This document shows, piece after piece, positions 16,420 through 24,767 of a DNA stretch of 64,000 nt; the stretch's first letter is position 1; every line of letters starts with the position of its first letter. The DNA comes from Leifsonia aquatica H1aii (GTDB taxonomy: Bacteria; Actinomycetota; Actinomycetes; Actinomycetales; Microbacteriaceae). Both the position numbers and the translations under genes were made by a program. The stretch lies in the NCBI RefSeq assembly GCF_000633535.1, contig NZ_AYMR01000020.1:62001-126000 (forward strand), written 5' to 3'. Below the pieces are notes generated by a model. The model was not told the DNA's origin and ran no database searches. It saw only the letters and a program-made list of their open reading frames with translations.

Positions 16420-18819
16420 ATGTCGACCAGAACACGTGTCATGACGCTCGCGGGGGCGCTGACCACGGCGGCCCTCCTCCTCAGTGCAGCCGGCCCGTCG
16501 GTCGCGGGGACGATCTCGACCGGACACGCCCCGAAGAGCCTGATGGTGCAGCTCTCCACGTGGAACTCAGCGGCGCAGCTACGGACGGACATCACAGAGA
16601 TCTGCGCCCACCACCACGATCCGTCCGCGGACGGCTACATCTCCGACCTGGTGCTACAGAATGTCGCCACGCTCGACCCCTCCGGCGCGCCGGTGCTCAA
16701 GACGGCGCTCCTGGACATCCTGCTCCCGCATTTCCCCGGCGGCAGTGACAGCTGTCGCTTCGAGCGCGTCTTCGTGGGGACGATCGACCTCACCGGCTCC
16801 TACACGGGCGGCAATGCGTACAACGCCGGTATCCGTGACGCCGCGTTCCGCGAGCGCATGCGCACCACGAGCGCCTCCGTCGCCCGGGCGTTCACCGGCT
16901 ACGTCGCGGCGTCGGCGACGCCCGCCGTCTCCTGGGACTGGTACATCACCTTCGAATCGATGCTGAACTACCTGGGCGGGACCGACGCCTCCGGGACGAC
17001 GACGGCCGGAGCGCAGGTGGCCGAGGGCTACCGGCTCTATCTCACCGAGCACATGGCCGATCTCGACGCCATCCACCGCACCGCCTCGTACCTCTGGTCC
17101 CCGGGCGTCGACGACTTCCCCGACAACTACGCGACCGGTTCGGCCAAGCGGACCGAGCTGGCGAAGAACCTCGGCGCGCTGACCGCGCAGATCGCGGCGT
17201 CGATGCGGAGCATCCCCGGTCGGACCGACGGGGCGGACGGCCCGCTGATCGTGGACCTGCAGGATCACGTCGGCTCGACCGATTGCTCGTTCGGGATGAG
17301 CCCGCAGATGGCCGTGTCGTGGGCACGGATGCTGAAGTCGATGATGACCGTGGACGCGTTCCGGGTCAACGTCGAGCAGTTCCGGCATGTGAACCCGGCC
17401 GCGTGCAGCCAGGGGATCGTCTCCGACTTCGGTGCGGCGCTGAATGCCCGCGAGGACTACTACGTGTCGCAGGGTCTCACCCTCGGTGCGGCCTGGGAGC
17501 TCCGGTTCTGGGCCGGGGTGAACAAGACCAGCGCGACCGCCGGGCTGACGACGCTGGTCGGTGACGGGCGGTCCGAGTTCCACCAGCCGGGGGAGACGAT
17601 GACCGTCACGGGCACCCTCCTCGGCGAGCGCTCGCAGCCGCTGGCGGGCAAGACGGTCCAGCTCGTCTCCTGCGATATCACCTGGGGCAAGTGCGCGCTG
17701 GTCACGGGTGCCGGCTCCAGCGCGCGGACGGACGCGACCGGCGCGGTGAGGATCACGACCCCCGCGCTCAGCCGGACCGGATACCTCCGGCTCTACTTCC
17801 CCGGCGACGCCACGGATCTTGCGTCGTTCGGCCAGCAGAACTTCGCCTTCGTCGTCTCCACGACGGGTCAGGCGGTGACGTGGTCGGGGGCTTCGGCGTC
17901 GGGAACCGCGGTGGGCGGCACGAGCGCGGTGACGGGCAAGCTGACGGTGGTGTCGAACGGGTGGTCGATGACGGGTGCCAACGTGGTGCTGGTGCGATGC
18001 GCGTCCGCGCTGGACTGCGCGGATGGTTCGCCGGTGCTGGCGGGCGTCGTCGGCTCCGGGGGCGTGGCGACGCTGACGACGCCGGCGTTGGGGGCCCTGC
18101 CGGCGTACTTCCTGATCCGGTTCATCGGGAACGGGACCTACGCGGCGAAGGACAGCCCGATCGTGTCGGTGGCGGCGACGTCGGGCCGGTCGGTGGCGTG
18201 GTCGGAGGTGGCGGCGTCGCCGGCGGCGGTGGGCGGCACGAGCGCGGTGTCGGGGACGCTGACGACCGCGACGGACGGCAGGCCGATGACCGGCTCCGAG
18301 GTGGTGCTCGTGCGGTGCGGTTCGGCGGTGGACTGTGCAGCCGGTTCGGCCGTCGCGGCGGGCACGGTCGGTCCTGCGGGTGCGGCGTCGCTGACGACGC
18401 CGACGCTGGGGACGCTGCCGGCCTTCTTCCGGATCCGGTTCCTCGGCGACGAGACGCATGCGGCGGAGGACAGCCCGATCGTGTCGGTGGCGAAGACCTC
18501 GGGACAGGCGGTCGTGTGGTCGGGGATGGCGGCGTCGGGAGCGGTGGTGGGCGGTACGAGCGTGGTGACCGGGAAGCTGGCCGTGGTGTCGAACGGATGG
18601 TCGATGACGGGGGCGAACGTGGTGCTGATGCGGTGCGGTTCGGCGACGGACTGCTCGAGCGGAACTGCGGTGGTGGCGGCCGTCGTCGGTTCCGGGGGCA
18701 TGGCATCGGTGACGACGCCGGTCGTGGAAGCTCTGCCGGCGTTCTTCCAGCTCCGCTTCCTCGGGAACGGCACGTATGCGGCGAAGAACAGCCCGATCGT
18801 CACGGTGGCCGCGCGCTGA
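16420..18819 (+). CDS. Secreted protein with an unrecognised N-terminal domain and four Ig-like repeats
   Basis: 799 aa from the ATG at 16420, chosen because GGAG lies six bases upstream; earlier in-frame ATGs at 16393 and 16408 lack a site. Signal peptide 1-30 (MTLAGALTTAALLLSAAGPSVAG). The next ~340 residues, with DITEICAHHHDPSADGY, VSWDWYITFESMLNYLGG and FRHVNPAACSQG, match no family I know. They contain several Cys residues that could form disulphides. The last ~430 residues are four Ig-like repeats of about 105 aa, one diverged and three close. Each has a conserved Cys pair (for example VRCGSAVDC). No sorting signal or C-terminal anchor is visible, so it is probably released. It may bind or degrade a surface or matrix polymer, which is a guess. 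Confidence 0.8.
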   Translation: MSTRTRVMTLAGALTTAALLLSAAGPSVAGTISTGHAPKSLMVQLSTWNSAAQLRTDITEICAHHHDPSADGYISDLVLQNVATLDPSGAPVLKTALLDILLPHFPGGSDSCRFERVFVGTIDLTGSYTGGNAYNAGIRDAAFRERMRTTSASVARAFTGYVAASATPAVSWDWYITFESMLNYLGGTDASGTTTAGAQVAEGYRLYLTEHMADLDAIHRTASYLWSPGVDDFPDNYATGSAKRTELAKNLGALTAQIAASMRSIPGRTDGADGPLIVDLQDHVGSTDCSFGMSPQMAVSWARMLKSMMTVDAFRVNVEQFRHVNPAACSQGIVSDFGAALNAREDYYVSQGLTLGAAWELRFWAGVNKTSATAGLTTLVGDGRSEFHQPGETMTVTGTLLGERSQPLAGKTVQLVSCDITWGKCALVTGAGSSARTDATGAVRITTPALSRTGYLRLYFPGDATDLASFGQQNFAFVVSTTGQAVTWSGASASGTAVGGTSAVTGKLTVVSNGWSMTGANVVLVRCASALDCADGSPVLAGVVGSGGVATLTTPALGALPAYFLIRFIGNGTYAAKDSPIVSVAATSGRSVAWSEVAASPAAVGGTSAVSGTLTTATDGRPMTGSEVVLVRCGSAVDCAAGSAVAAGTVGPAGAASLTTPTLGTLPAFFRIRFLGDETHAAEDSPIVSVAKTSGQAVVWSGMAASGAVVGGTSVVTGKLAVVSNGWSMTGANVVLMRCGSATDCSSGTAVVAAVVGSGGMASVTTPVVEALPAFFQLRFLGNGTYAAKNSPIVTVAAR
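17863..18816 (+). repeat. Three tandem ~315-base repeats coding Ig-like domains
   Basis: Units start at 17863, 18178 and 18496 and code for 105, 106 and 107 residues. Each runs from a (T)(S/T)G(Q/R) start through AVGGTSxV and RCxSAxDC to a conserved DSPIVSVA end. Units one and three share VVSNGWSMTGANVVL, which unit two lacks. A diverged fourth unit precedes them at about 17520-17862. Confidence 0.8.
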
Positions 18820-19027
18820 CGAGGCCCGTGAGGGCCGCCCATGCGGAAGCGGGAGCCGCACGCAGAAGGCACGTGTGCCGCCCGGGACGCGGTGCGCACA
18901 CTCGGTGATTGCATGCACTGAGATCCCGTCCGGGCGCTACTGAAACCGCCTCCGCGGACGACGGCGACGATCCGGCACGCCCATAGGCTGGGCCGCCTGT
19001 CGCCGCTGATCTGAACCCGGGGGATCC
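18820..19027. other. Intergenic region with a short hairpin and a possible -10 box
   Basis: GGCCC-GTGA-GGGCC (18823-18836) follows the Ig-repeat gene directly and may help termination. TAGGCT at 18984-18989 is a possible -10 box for the acyltransferase gene at 19028, which also has a GGGGGA ribosome-binding site, so its message would have a short leader. Confidence 0.4.
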
Positions 19028-20983
19028 ATGTCCGTCCTGCCCACCGTCGAGGCCGCCTCACCGCGGCGTGCAGCGCGGCGCAGCGCCGCGGCGAACGAGC
19101 ACGTGGTCGCCATCGACGGGTTGCGTGCCGTCGCCGTCATCGGTGTGATCGCCTACCACCTGGGTGTCATCCCGGGAGGGTTCCTCGGCGTCGACCTGTT
19201 CTTCGTGATCTCGGGGTTCGTGATCACCCGGCTGATCCTCGGCCGGCTCGAATCGCCCGGACGCTTCCGGCTGCGGGACTTCTGGACGCGCCGCGCCAAG
19301 CGCTTGGTCCCCGCGGTGCTGTGCGTGCTGGTCGCGGTTCAGCTCTGGCTCCACCTCGTCGATCCGATCGGGCTGGAGACCGTGGTCGACGGTCAGACGG
19401 TGAGCTCGCTCGTCTACGCGACGAACTGGTACGACATCCTCGTCGACCTCCCCTACGGGCAGGCCGGTCCGGACGCCTCGCCCCTGAACCATCTCTGGTC
19501 CTTGGCGATCGAGGAGCAGTTCTACCTGGTCTGGCCCGTGCTGCTGATCCTCCTGCGCACGCGTCGTCGCATCGCCACGGCTGCGGTCGTCGGCATCGCG
19601 ATCAGCGTCGCACTGACCTTCACCGTCGGGCAGGGCTGGTCGCTGACCCGGCTGTACCAGGGCACGGACATCCGGATGGCGGCGCTCCTCGTCGGTGCTC
19701 TGATCGCCGTGGCGCGCCTCGACGCCCGGATGTCCGGTCTGGACAGGAGGAGGGCGGGCCTGATCCGTTCCGCGGCTCCCTTCGTGGCGATCCTGAGCGC
19801 GGCCGGACTCGGGCTCCTCTGGCTGCTCGTGCCGCTGGACCGGAGCCTGTTCGACGGGCCGCTGCTGCTCGCCACGACACTGGAAGGTGTCCTGGTCGCG
19901 AGCATCGTGGTCGCCCCACGCTCCTGGTTCTCCTCGGTGCTGTCGTTGGGGGTCTTCCGCTACGTCGGGCACCGGAGCTACGCCCTGTACCTGTGGCACT
20001 GGCCGGTCATCATCTGCGTCAGCGAGGTCATGACGGGGTGGCAGGGCGTCGACCTGGCGATCCCGCGCACCCTCCTGATCGTGGTCCTCACCCTCGTCTC
20101 CTACGCGGCCATCGAGAATCCGATCCGGCGATCGCCGTACCGGGGGTGGCGGCTGTGGGCCGGGCTCGCCCTCACCACCCTGCTCGTCGCGGGACTCGCC
20201 GTCGCTCCCGCCTCCGCCACCGCGGCCTGGTTCGGTCGGCTCACCGGGCCGCCGACGGCAGCGAAGCCGGTCGACACCGACCAGGCCGCGTACGCGCTGT
20301 CTCCCGTGCAGCCCGGGACGAAGCTCCTCGTCGTCGGTGACTCCTGGGCGGAGAACCTCGGTCGTGGGATGGCCGATCCCGGGTTCGGCGTCGTCGTCGA
20401 CAATCGCGGCCAGGGCGGGTGCGGCATCGCGGACCCCGAGGCGTACATGAATGACGACGGCGCGGTCGTGCCGCCGCCGGCGCAGTGCCTGACCTGGAGG
20501 TCCGACTGGGCGAAGCGCATCGTCGTCGATCGCCCGGACGTCGTGGTGCTCGGAGTGGGGGACTACGACCAGCGCAAGGCCAGGATCGCCGGCTCCTGGG
20601 TCTATCCGGGCGATCCGGTATTCGACGAACGCTACGCGGCGCACCTCGACGAGGCGATCGCGATCTTCACGGACGCCGGGATCCCGGTGTGGGTGCCCAG
20701 CACGGTGGTGCTCAACGGCGAGCCGTTCCACGCGCACTCGATCGCGATGAACGACCTGCTGACGGCCGCGGTGGCACGCAATGAAGGAGCGACGCTGTTC
20801 GACTTCGGTCACTATCTGTGCCGGCCGGAGGAGGTCCACGACTGTCCGCGGGTGCGCGACGGCCGCCCGATCTACGACGCCACGGGTCACGTCGCACCGT
20901 TCTGGCAGCTCCGTTCGGCGCAGTGGTCCCTCAATCAGATCCAGTCGGCCGTTCCCGCGCCCGACCCAGCCACGACCGGCTGA
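19028..20983 (+). CDS. Membrane acyltransferase-3 with C-terminal SGNH domain (OafA/OatA-like)
   Basis: 651 aa. Residues ~25-375 form the acyltransferase-3 domain with about ten membrane segments: IDGLRAVAVIGVIAYHLG (catalytic His), FLGVDLFFVISGFVITRLIL and the RAKRLVPA motif are present. Residues ~425-645 form an extracytoplasmic SGNH domain with GDSWAEN (Ser439) and an Asp617/His621 pair. Such fused enzymes move acyl groups across the membrane and O-acylate cell-wall polymers, peptidoglycan or exopolysaccharide. It follows two secreted proteins, so it may decorate the same surface. The Ser439/His621 SGNH pair suggests an active transferase rather than a remnant. Confidence 0.92.
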   Translation: MSVLPTVEAASPRRAARRSAAANEHVVAIDGLRAVAVIGVIAYHLGVIPGGFLGVDLFFVISGFVITRLILGRLESPGRFRLRDFWTRRAKRLVPAVLCVLVAVQLWLHLVDPIGLETVVDGQTVSSLVYATNWYDILVDLPYGQAGPDASPLNHLWSLAIEEQFYLVWPVLLILLRTRRRIATAAVVGIAISVALTFTVGQGWSLTRLYQGTDIRMAALLVGALIAVARLDARMSGLDRRRAGLIRSAAPFVAILSAAGLGLLWLLVPLDRSLFDGPLLLATTLEGVLVASIVVAPRSWFSSVLSLGVFRYVGHRSYALYLWHWPVIICVSEVMTGWQGVDLAIPRTLLIVVLTLVSYAAIENPIRRSPYRGWRLWAGLALTTLLVAGLAVAPASATAAWFGRLTGPPTAAKPVDTDQAAYALSPVQPGTKLLVVGDSWAENLGRGMADPGFGVVVDNRGQGGCGIADPEAYMNDDGAVVPPPAQCLTWRSDWAKRIVVDRPDVVVLGVGDYDQRKARIAGSWVYPGDPVFDERYAAHLDEAIAIFTDAGIPVWVPSTVVLNGEPFHAHSIAMNDLLTAAVARNEGATLFDFGHYLCRPEEVHDCPRVRDGRPIYDATGHVAPFWQLRSAQWSLNQIQSAVPAPDPATTG

Positions 20984-21002
20984 CAGTGCGCGGCAGCGGG
21001 TG

Positions 21003-22403
21003 TCAGGCGCGCCCGGCCGCCCGGCCCTGCGGGCGGACGAAGACCAGCAGGCCGAGGTGCACGACCGCGAGCCCCGCGGCGACGGCGACCGCCGTCAGCC
21101 AGCTGCCGGCGGTCGTCCCCCCGCTGAACAGCAGTCCCAAGACGGTCGTGGCGACGATGGCGCCGACGTAGCGGGAGGTCTGGAAGATCCCCGCGGCGAC
21201 ACCGCTGTCCTCCGGGCGGGCGGCGGCGTAGAGCGCCTGGTTCATCGAGATGCTCACGACGCAGTACGGCACGCCCAGAGCGGCCGTCAGGAGCAGCACG
21301 ACCCAGGGCGCCGTCGAGGCGGCGGCGACGGCCAGCAGGCCCGCCCCGACGATGAGCGACGACGCGCCCCACAGCAGGGTGCGGCGCAGCCCGACGCGCT
21401 CGATCGCGCGGGCGGCGAGGGGGGTGGCGACGATGGTGACCGCCGCCAGCGGGAACATCAGCAGGCCGGCGATCCCCGCCGGATACCCGGCGTGCGCTTG
21501 CAGATACTGGGGCAGGCCGAAGAACGCCGAGTAGTAGACCACGCTGAAGATCGCGAAGCACAGGTACACCATCATCAGGCGGCGGTTGGCGGCGAGCAGC
21601 CGCAGGTCGAGGAAGGGATGCGAGGTGCGCAGCTCCCGCCACACGAACGCCGCGCCGGCGGCGACGAAGACCGGAAGCAGCCACCACAGGGGCGCGGGGG
21701 AGAGGTCCAGCAGGAAGACCAGCAGCGCGCTCAGCGTGGTCACGAACAGCAGGACCCCGGGGATGTCGGACTCGGCCAGGGTGCGCGACAGCGGTTCCCG
21801 CTCGCGCTCCGCGTCGCGTGGGGCGAACGCCCACACGCCGACGAACGCCAGCGCGGCCAGCGGGACGTTGACCCAGAAGATCGCCTGCCAGCCGAGGAAG
21901 GTGACGAGCGCCCCGCCCAGCACCGGCCCGATCGCGGCGCCGGAGGTGTTCGCGATCTGCAGGCGGCCGAGCAGTCGCGGCGTGCCCACGTCGGTACGGG
22001 CCGCGAGCGGGCGCAGCATGGCGATCGCCGAGGGGAAGGCCGTGGCCGTGCCGATCGCGAGCGCGACCCGGCCCGCGCACACCGCCGCGAAGGACTGCGC
22101 GAACGGCGTCGCCGCGCAGGCGAGCGCCACCACGACCATCCCGAACAGGAACAGCCGGCGCGGTCCGAACCGGTCGGCGAGGCGCCCCATCAGCGGCTGC
22201 CCGGCGGCCGACGCGAGATAGAAGGAGGTGACGACCCACGTGACCGTCGTCACATCGACCCGGAAGTCGCGCTGCAGAGACACCAGCGCGACGGCGATCA
22301 TCGAGGAGTTGAGCGGGTTGAGCACGGTGCCGACGCTCAGCGCCGCCACGGCGGCGCCCACCCCACTCCCGCGCGGTCGGGGAGCGGGAGTGGGCGAGGT
22401 CAC
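21003..22403 (-). CDS. MFS transporter, DHA2-like drug exporter
   Basis: 466 aa with about 14 hydrophobic segments. The N-terminal VALVSLQRDFRVDVTTVTWVV, GRLADRFGPRRLFLFGMVVV (motif A, loop 2-3) and AIGPVLGGALVTFLGWQAIFWVN (motif C of drug/proton antiporters) identify an exporter of the DHA2 group. The substrate is not predictable. The start is a GTG at 22403 placed six bases after TAGGCT, so it looks leaderless. Convergent with the acyltransferase gene; only 19 bases separate the stops. Confidence 0.88.
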   Translation of the reverse strand: MTSPTPAPRPRGSGVGAAVAALSVGTVLNPLNSSMIAVALVSLQRDFRVDVTTVTWVVTSFYLASAAGQPLMGRLADRFGPRRLFLFGMVVVALACAATPFAQSFAAVCAGRVALAIGTATAFPSAIAMLRPLAARTDVGTPRLLGRLQIANTSGAAIGPVLGGALVTFLGWQAIFWVNVPLAALAFVGVWAFAPRDAEREREPLSRTLAESDIPGVLLFVTTLSALLVFLLDLSPAPLWWLLPVFVAAGAAFVWRELRTSHPFLDLRLLAANRRLMMVYLCFAIFSVVYYSAFFGLPQYLQAHAGYPAGIAGLLMFPLAAVTIVATPLAARAIERVGLRRTLLWGASSLIVGAGLLAVAAASTAPWVVLLLTAALGVPYCVVSISMNQALYAAARPEDSGVAAGIFQTSRYVGAIVATTVLGLLFSGGTTAGSWLTAVAVAAGLAVVHLGLLVFVRPQGRAAGRA

Positions 22404-22409
22404 CCGACC

Positions 22410-22415
22410 AGCCTA
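22410..22415 (-). promoter_or_regulatory. -10 box TAGGCT of a probable leaderless promoter
   Basis: TAGGCT on the minus strand ends six bases before the GTG start at 22403 of the MFS gene. Confidence 0.45.
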
Positions 22416-22423
22416 ATCAGGCT

Positions 22424-22669
22424 TCAGTCGCGCAGATCGTCGATCGTCACGGGAACGGTGGAACGGTAGGGGTACGCCGGCATGGCCGAGTACTCCTCCT
22501 CGTCCGCCAGTTCGTACACGTCGTAGGCGAGTGCACCGGCGAACAGGGTGGCGACGCGGATCTCGCCCGGCGGACAGCCGCCGATCAGAGGCACGACCAC
22601 GACGCTGTCCAGAGTCCGGCCGTCCTCGTAGAGGAGGGCCGCTTTGATGGTTCGCGTGAGAGCGTCCAT
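22424..22669 (-). CDS. Small hypothetical protein
   Basis: 81 aa, acidic, not recognised. It begins MDALTRTIKAALLYEDGR and has a central hydrophobic stretch (VATLFAGALAYDVYEL) too weak for a membrane anchor. Reasons to accept it: codon use fits, a TAAAGT box lies six bases before the ATG (leaderless), and it is divergent from the DUF7882 pair with a 76-base shared promoter region. It may be functionally linked to them. Confidence 0.6.
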   Translation of the reverse strand: MDALTRTIKAALLYEDGRTLDSVVVVPLIGGCPPGEIRVATLFAGALAYDVYELADEEEYSAMPAYPYRSTVPVTIDDLRD

Positions 22670-22675
22670 GGCCGG

Positions 22676-22681
22676 ACTTTA
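22676..22681 (-). promoter_or_regulatory. -10 box TAAAGT of a probable leaderless promoter
   Basis: TAAAGT on the minus strand ends six bases before the ATG at 22669 of the small hypothetical gene. Confidence 0.45.
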
Positions 22682-22745
22682 CGCCGCGGCGGTCGGATCA
22701 CTTGACGACGCGCCCGCCCGCCGCGAAAGTGGACCCGGAGGAACG

Positions 22746-23111
22746 ATGGGCACTTTGATCTACGACGGCGCGGACGGCTTCGCGTTCGACGACCGCGTGC
22801 TGGCACACCTGCAGGCCGTCATCGCGACCAAGCTCCGCCGACGCGAGGGCTTCCTGCTGATCTGGACGGACAACACGTCGAGCGCCGAGGGAACGCTCCG
22901 CTCGATCTGGCTCGACCCCTCCATCAGTCTGCAGTTCGTCTTCTCACGCGCGACCCTCCCGGAACTGAACCGGGAATGGCTCGGGCTGCTCACCGAGCGC
23001 GCCAACGGCAACGGAGGGCTCGTGCTCGAGGACGCTCTGCGCGCCGAGATCCGAGAAGAGGTGCCGGAGGGCACCTACCGGGCCGCGCGGACACAGCGGA
23101 AAGAGGGCTGA
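22746..23111 (+). CDS. DUF7882-type small protein, first copy
   Basis: 121 aa. Begins MGTLIYDGADGFAFDDRVLAH and contains IATKLRRREGFLLIW, the conserved core of small Microbacteriaceae proteins now grouped as DUF7882 and sometimes mis-annotated as ATP-dependent DNA ligase. No ligase motif is present. Family logic: a short beta-rich N-terminus, a central KLRRxExF motif and a C-terminal helix. Function unknown. GGAGG lies five bases before the ATG. A paralogue starts three bases after its stop, so the two are co-transcribed. Confidence 0.75.
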   Translation: MGTLIYDGADGFAFDDRVLAHLQAVIATKLRRREGFLLIWTDNTSSAEGTLRSIWLDPSISLQFVFSRATLPELNREWLGLLTERANGNGGLVLEDALRAEIREEVPEGTYRAARTQRKEG

Positions 23112-23114
23112 ACG

Positions 23115-23435
23115 ATGGGCAAGCTGCTCTACGGCAACGGCCAGGAGTACGAGTTCGACGACCGCACCCTCTCCCACGTCAAGATCGCCCTGGTGACCAA
23201 GCTGCGCCGCCACGAGAGCTTCCTGCTCAACTGGCAGATCCCGCCCGAGCAGGGCGGCGGCCGGATGAGCCTGTGGATCAGCCGCGAGATCCCGATGGCC
23301 TTCGTCTTCGCCGGAAGCCGGCCGCCCGCGCTCAACGAGCGCTGGATGGAGGCACTGCTGCATTCGAGTCAGCGCACGGGAGGCATGGAGATCATGCGCG
23401 AGGACGAAGCCGAAGCCGGGCACGTCGCCGACTAG
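23115..23435 (+). CDS. DUF7882-type small protein, second copy
   Basis: 106 aa paralogue of the preceding protein. It begins MGKLLYGNGQEYEFDDRTLSH, with LVTKLRRHESFLLNW in the same place and SREIPMAFVFAGSRPPALNERW aligning with the DPSISLQFVFSRATLPELNREW of copy one. The C-terminal tail differs. GAGGGCTGAACG overlapping the upstream stop supplies the ribosome-binding site. The divergence between copies shows an old duplication; a two-subunit complex is possible but not shown. Confidence 0.75.
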   Translation: MGKLLYGNGQEYEFDDRTLSHVKIALVTKLRRHESFLLNWQIPPEQGGGRMSLWISREIPMAFVFAGSRPPALNERWMEALLHSSQRTGGMEIMREDEAEAGHVAD

Positions 23436-23484
23436 GCGAATCCGCCGAGCAGCGTCGCCGCCACCGCCGAGCTGCCTCCCGGAC

Positions 23485-23538
23485 GGCGCCGAGTGTCCGG
23501 CCGGCGCCGAGTGTCCGGCCGGCGCCGAGTGTCCGGCC
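23485..23538. repeat. Three perfect 18-base tandem repeats
   Basis: GGCGCCGAGTGTCCGGCC is repeated exactly three times, filling the space between two convergent stops (23435 and 23540). The unit joins to give GGCCGGCGCC at each junction, so it can fold on either strand. It may serve as a bidirectional terminator. Perfect identity suggests recent expansion and possible copy-number variation. Confidence 0.9.
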
Positions 23539-23539
23539 G

Positions 23540-24331
23540 TCAGTGCCCGTCGACCAGCCGGAGGAAGAAGCCGTTCGCGGCCTCCCACGCCGCCGCGCGA
23601 TCCGATCGGGGGCGCTCCGGGCGCTCCGCGGCCCGCCGCAGCTCGTCGTCGACGTAGTGCCGGAGGATCTCGGGCGGCTCACCCGCTCCCAGCTCCCGGG
23701 TCACCGCCTTGCGGGCGATGAGCTCCTCCGCAGCCGCCACGACCCCGGCGGGAGGGGCGGATTCGGCGAGGAGCGTCGGCAGGTCCATCGGGGCGACGGC
23801 GGCATCGGGATGCGCGTGCAGCCAGCCGAGGACGGCGGCGGGCCGGAGCGCATAGAAGAACCGTTTCAGCCGGCCGTCCTGCCCGTCGCGGTGACGCACG
23901 CCCACGTGGAGGTAATGGTCGATCACCCGGTCGCGGTCGAGGATCTCGTCGGCCAGCGCGAGCATCCCGTCGCGGAACGCCCGATCACCGGTGTACACGA
24001 TCGGCGATCGCAGCCACTCGACGACGGTGGCGTTGCCGCCCACGAGCAGGCCGACGGCCTTGCGGACATCCCAGCCGTTGACGTCGAAGACCGCGTCGAG
24101 CGGCGTCTCGATGACGTCGCGCAGCGGAGTGAGCCGAAGGTAGTCGGCGCGTGGCCGCACGTACAGGAAGCGGCCGTCGTAGTCGCTGTCGGGCGAGGGG
24201 AATCCCCACGCGCGGCTGCCGCTCTCGATCGCCCACGGGATGGCCACCCCCTGCTCGCGCTCGATGACGGCCAGGCGCGCGTCGATGGTCGAGACGACCG
24301 ACGGGTCGAGGGAGTCCGGGACGGCACGCAT
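23540..24331 (-). CDS. Nucleotidyltransferase of the DNA polymerase beta superfamily (COG3541/RlaP-like)
   Basis: 263 aa. The nucleotidyltransferase motif AIESGSRAWGFPSPDSDYDGRFLYV (given in pieces: GSRAWG, then SDYDGRF) supplies the GS and the metal-binding DxD residues near position 52. The rest matches the COG3541 family of about 260 aa, some members of which (RlaP) occur with RNA-repair systems. No repair partners are next to it here, so the substrate is unknown. The ATG at 24331 is chosen because TAGCAT lies seven bases upstream and conserved sequence begins there; a longer frame upstream is a shadow. Confidence 0.82.
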   Translation of the reverse strand: MRAVPDSLDPSVVSTIDARLAVIEREQGVAIPWAIESGSRAWGFPSPDSDYDGRFLYVRPRADYLRLTPLRDVIETPLDAVFDVNGWDVRKAVGLLVGGNATVVEWLRSPIVYTGDRAFRDGMLALADEILDRDRVIDHYLHVGVRHRDGQDGRLKRFFYALRPAAVLGWLHAHPDAAVAPMDLPTLLAESAPPAGVVAAAEELIARKAVTRELGAGEPPEILRHYVDDELRRAAERPERPRSDRAAAWEAANGFFLRLVDGH

Positions 24332-24338
24332 GGCCCTG

Positions 24339-24344
24339 ATGCTA
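24339..24344 (-). promoter_or_regulatory. -10 box TAGCAT of a probable leaderless promoter
   Basis: TAGCAT on the minus strand ends seven bases before the ATG at 24331 of the nucleotidyltransferase gene. Confidence 0.45.
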
Positions 24345-24432
24345 TCGGCACGCCGCGACCGCCGCCCCGGTGCGCGTCTGAAGGCGGTCTGGCAGTCGGA
24401 TCGGAATCGGTGCCGGCCGGGAGTCATCGGCC

Positions 24433-24438
24433 TACCAT
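24433..24438 (+). promoter_or_regulatory. -10 box TACCAT upstream of the CPLC protein gene
   Basis: TACCAT ends seven bases before the ATG at 24446. GGAG also lies between them, so translation could be leaderless or use a very short leader. Confidence 0.4.
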
Positions 24439-24445
24439 CCGGAGT

Positions 24446-24691
24446 ATGGAGAAAGTGCACGAACGGCGCGTCCCCCGCGCCGAACGGGCGGCGGAGTGGC
24501 TCGATGCGAAGCTGCTCCCGGTCCTCGGGCCGCCTCCGCTCGGCCCCTATGGGCCGGAGGCGCCGAAGACCGAGACGGCGACGTGCCCGCTCTGCGGCAG
24601 CCGGATCGACGAGCACGGGATGCAGCGCGACCACGGTCACGCGTACCTGCTGTGCCCGTACCCGGCCCGCACGCAGCTACAGGTCGAATGA
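24446..24691 (+). CDS. Small protein with a Cys/His metal-binding pattern
   Basis: 81 aa, not recognised. A basic N-terminal helix (1-25) is followed by a Pro/Gly-rich linker and a C-terminal TCPLCGSR...DHGHAYLLCPYP segment. Cys47, Cys50, a His at 63 or 65 and Cys70 could bind zinc as a small ribbon. It is divergent from the nucleotidyltransferase gene, sharing a 114-base promoter region. A nucleic-acid-binding accessory role would fit but is a guess. Confidence 0.65.
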   Translation: MEKVHERRVPRAERAAEWLDAKLLPVLGPPPLGPYGPEAPKTETATCPLCGSRIDEHGMQRDHGHAYLLCPYPARTQLQVE

Positions 24692-24739
24692 CCGTCCGGA
24701 GCCGAGCGCTCACCGCCACGGGCAGCGAGCGCTGGACGG
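24692..24739. terminator. Convergent-gene hairpin
   Basis: CCGTCC (24692-24697) pairs with GGACGG (24734-24739), and AGCGCTC (24705-24711) pairs with GAGCGCT (24727-24733) inside it. It lies between the stops at 24691 and 24768. Confidence 0.45.
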
Positions 24740-24767
24740 GGTGCGCCCGATCGCGCCGGCGGCGGCC

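Noticed and set aside
22746-23435. ATP-dependent DNA ligase annotation for the DUF7882 genes
   Set aside because: No adenylation motif or ligase domain is present in either 121- or 106-residue protein.
23485-23538. Possible small CRISPR array
   Set aside because: The three units are directly adjacent with no spacers, are only 18 bases long, and no cas genes are present.
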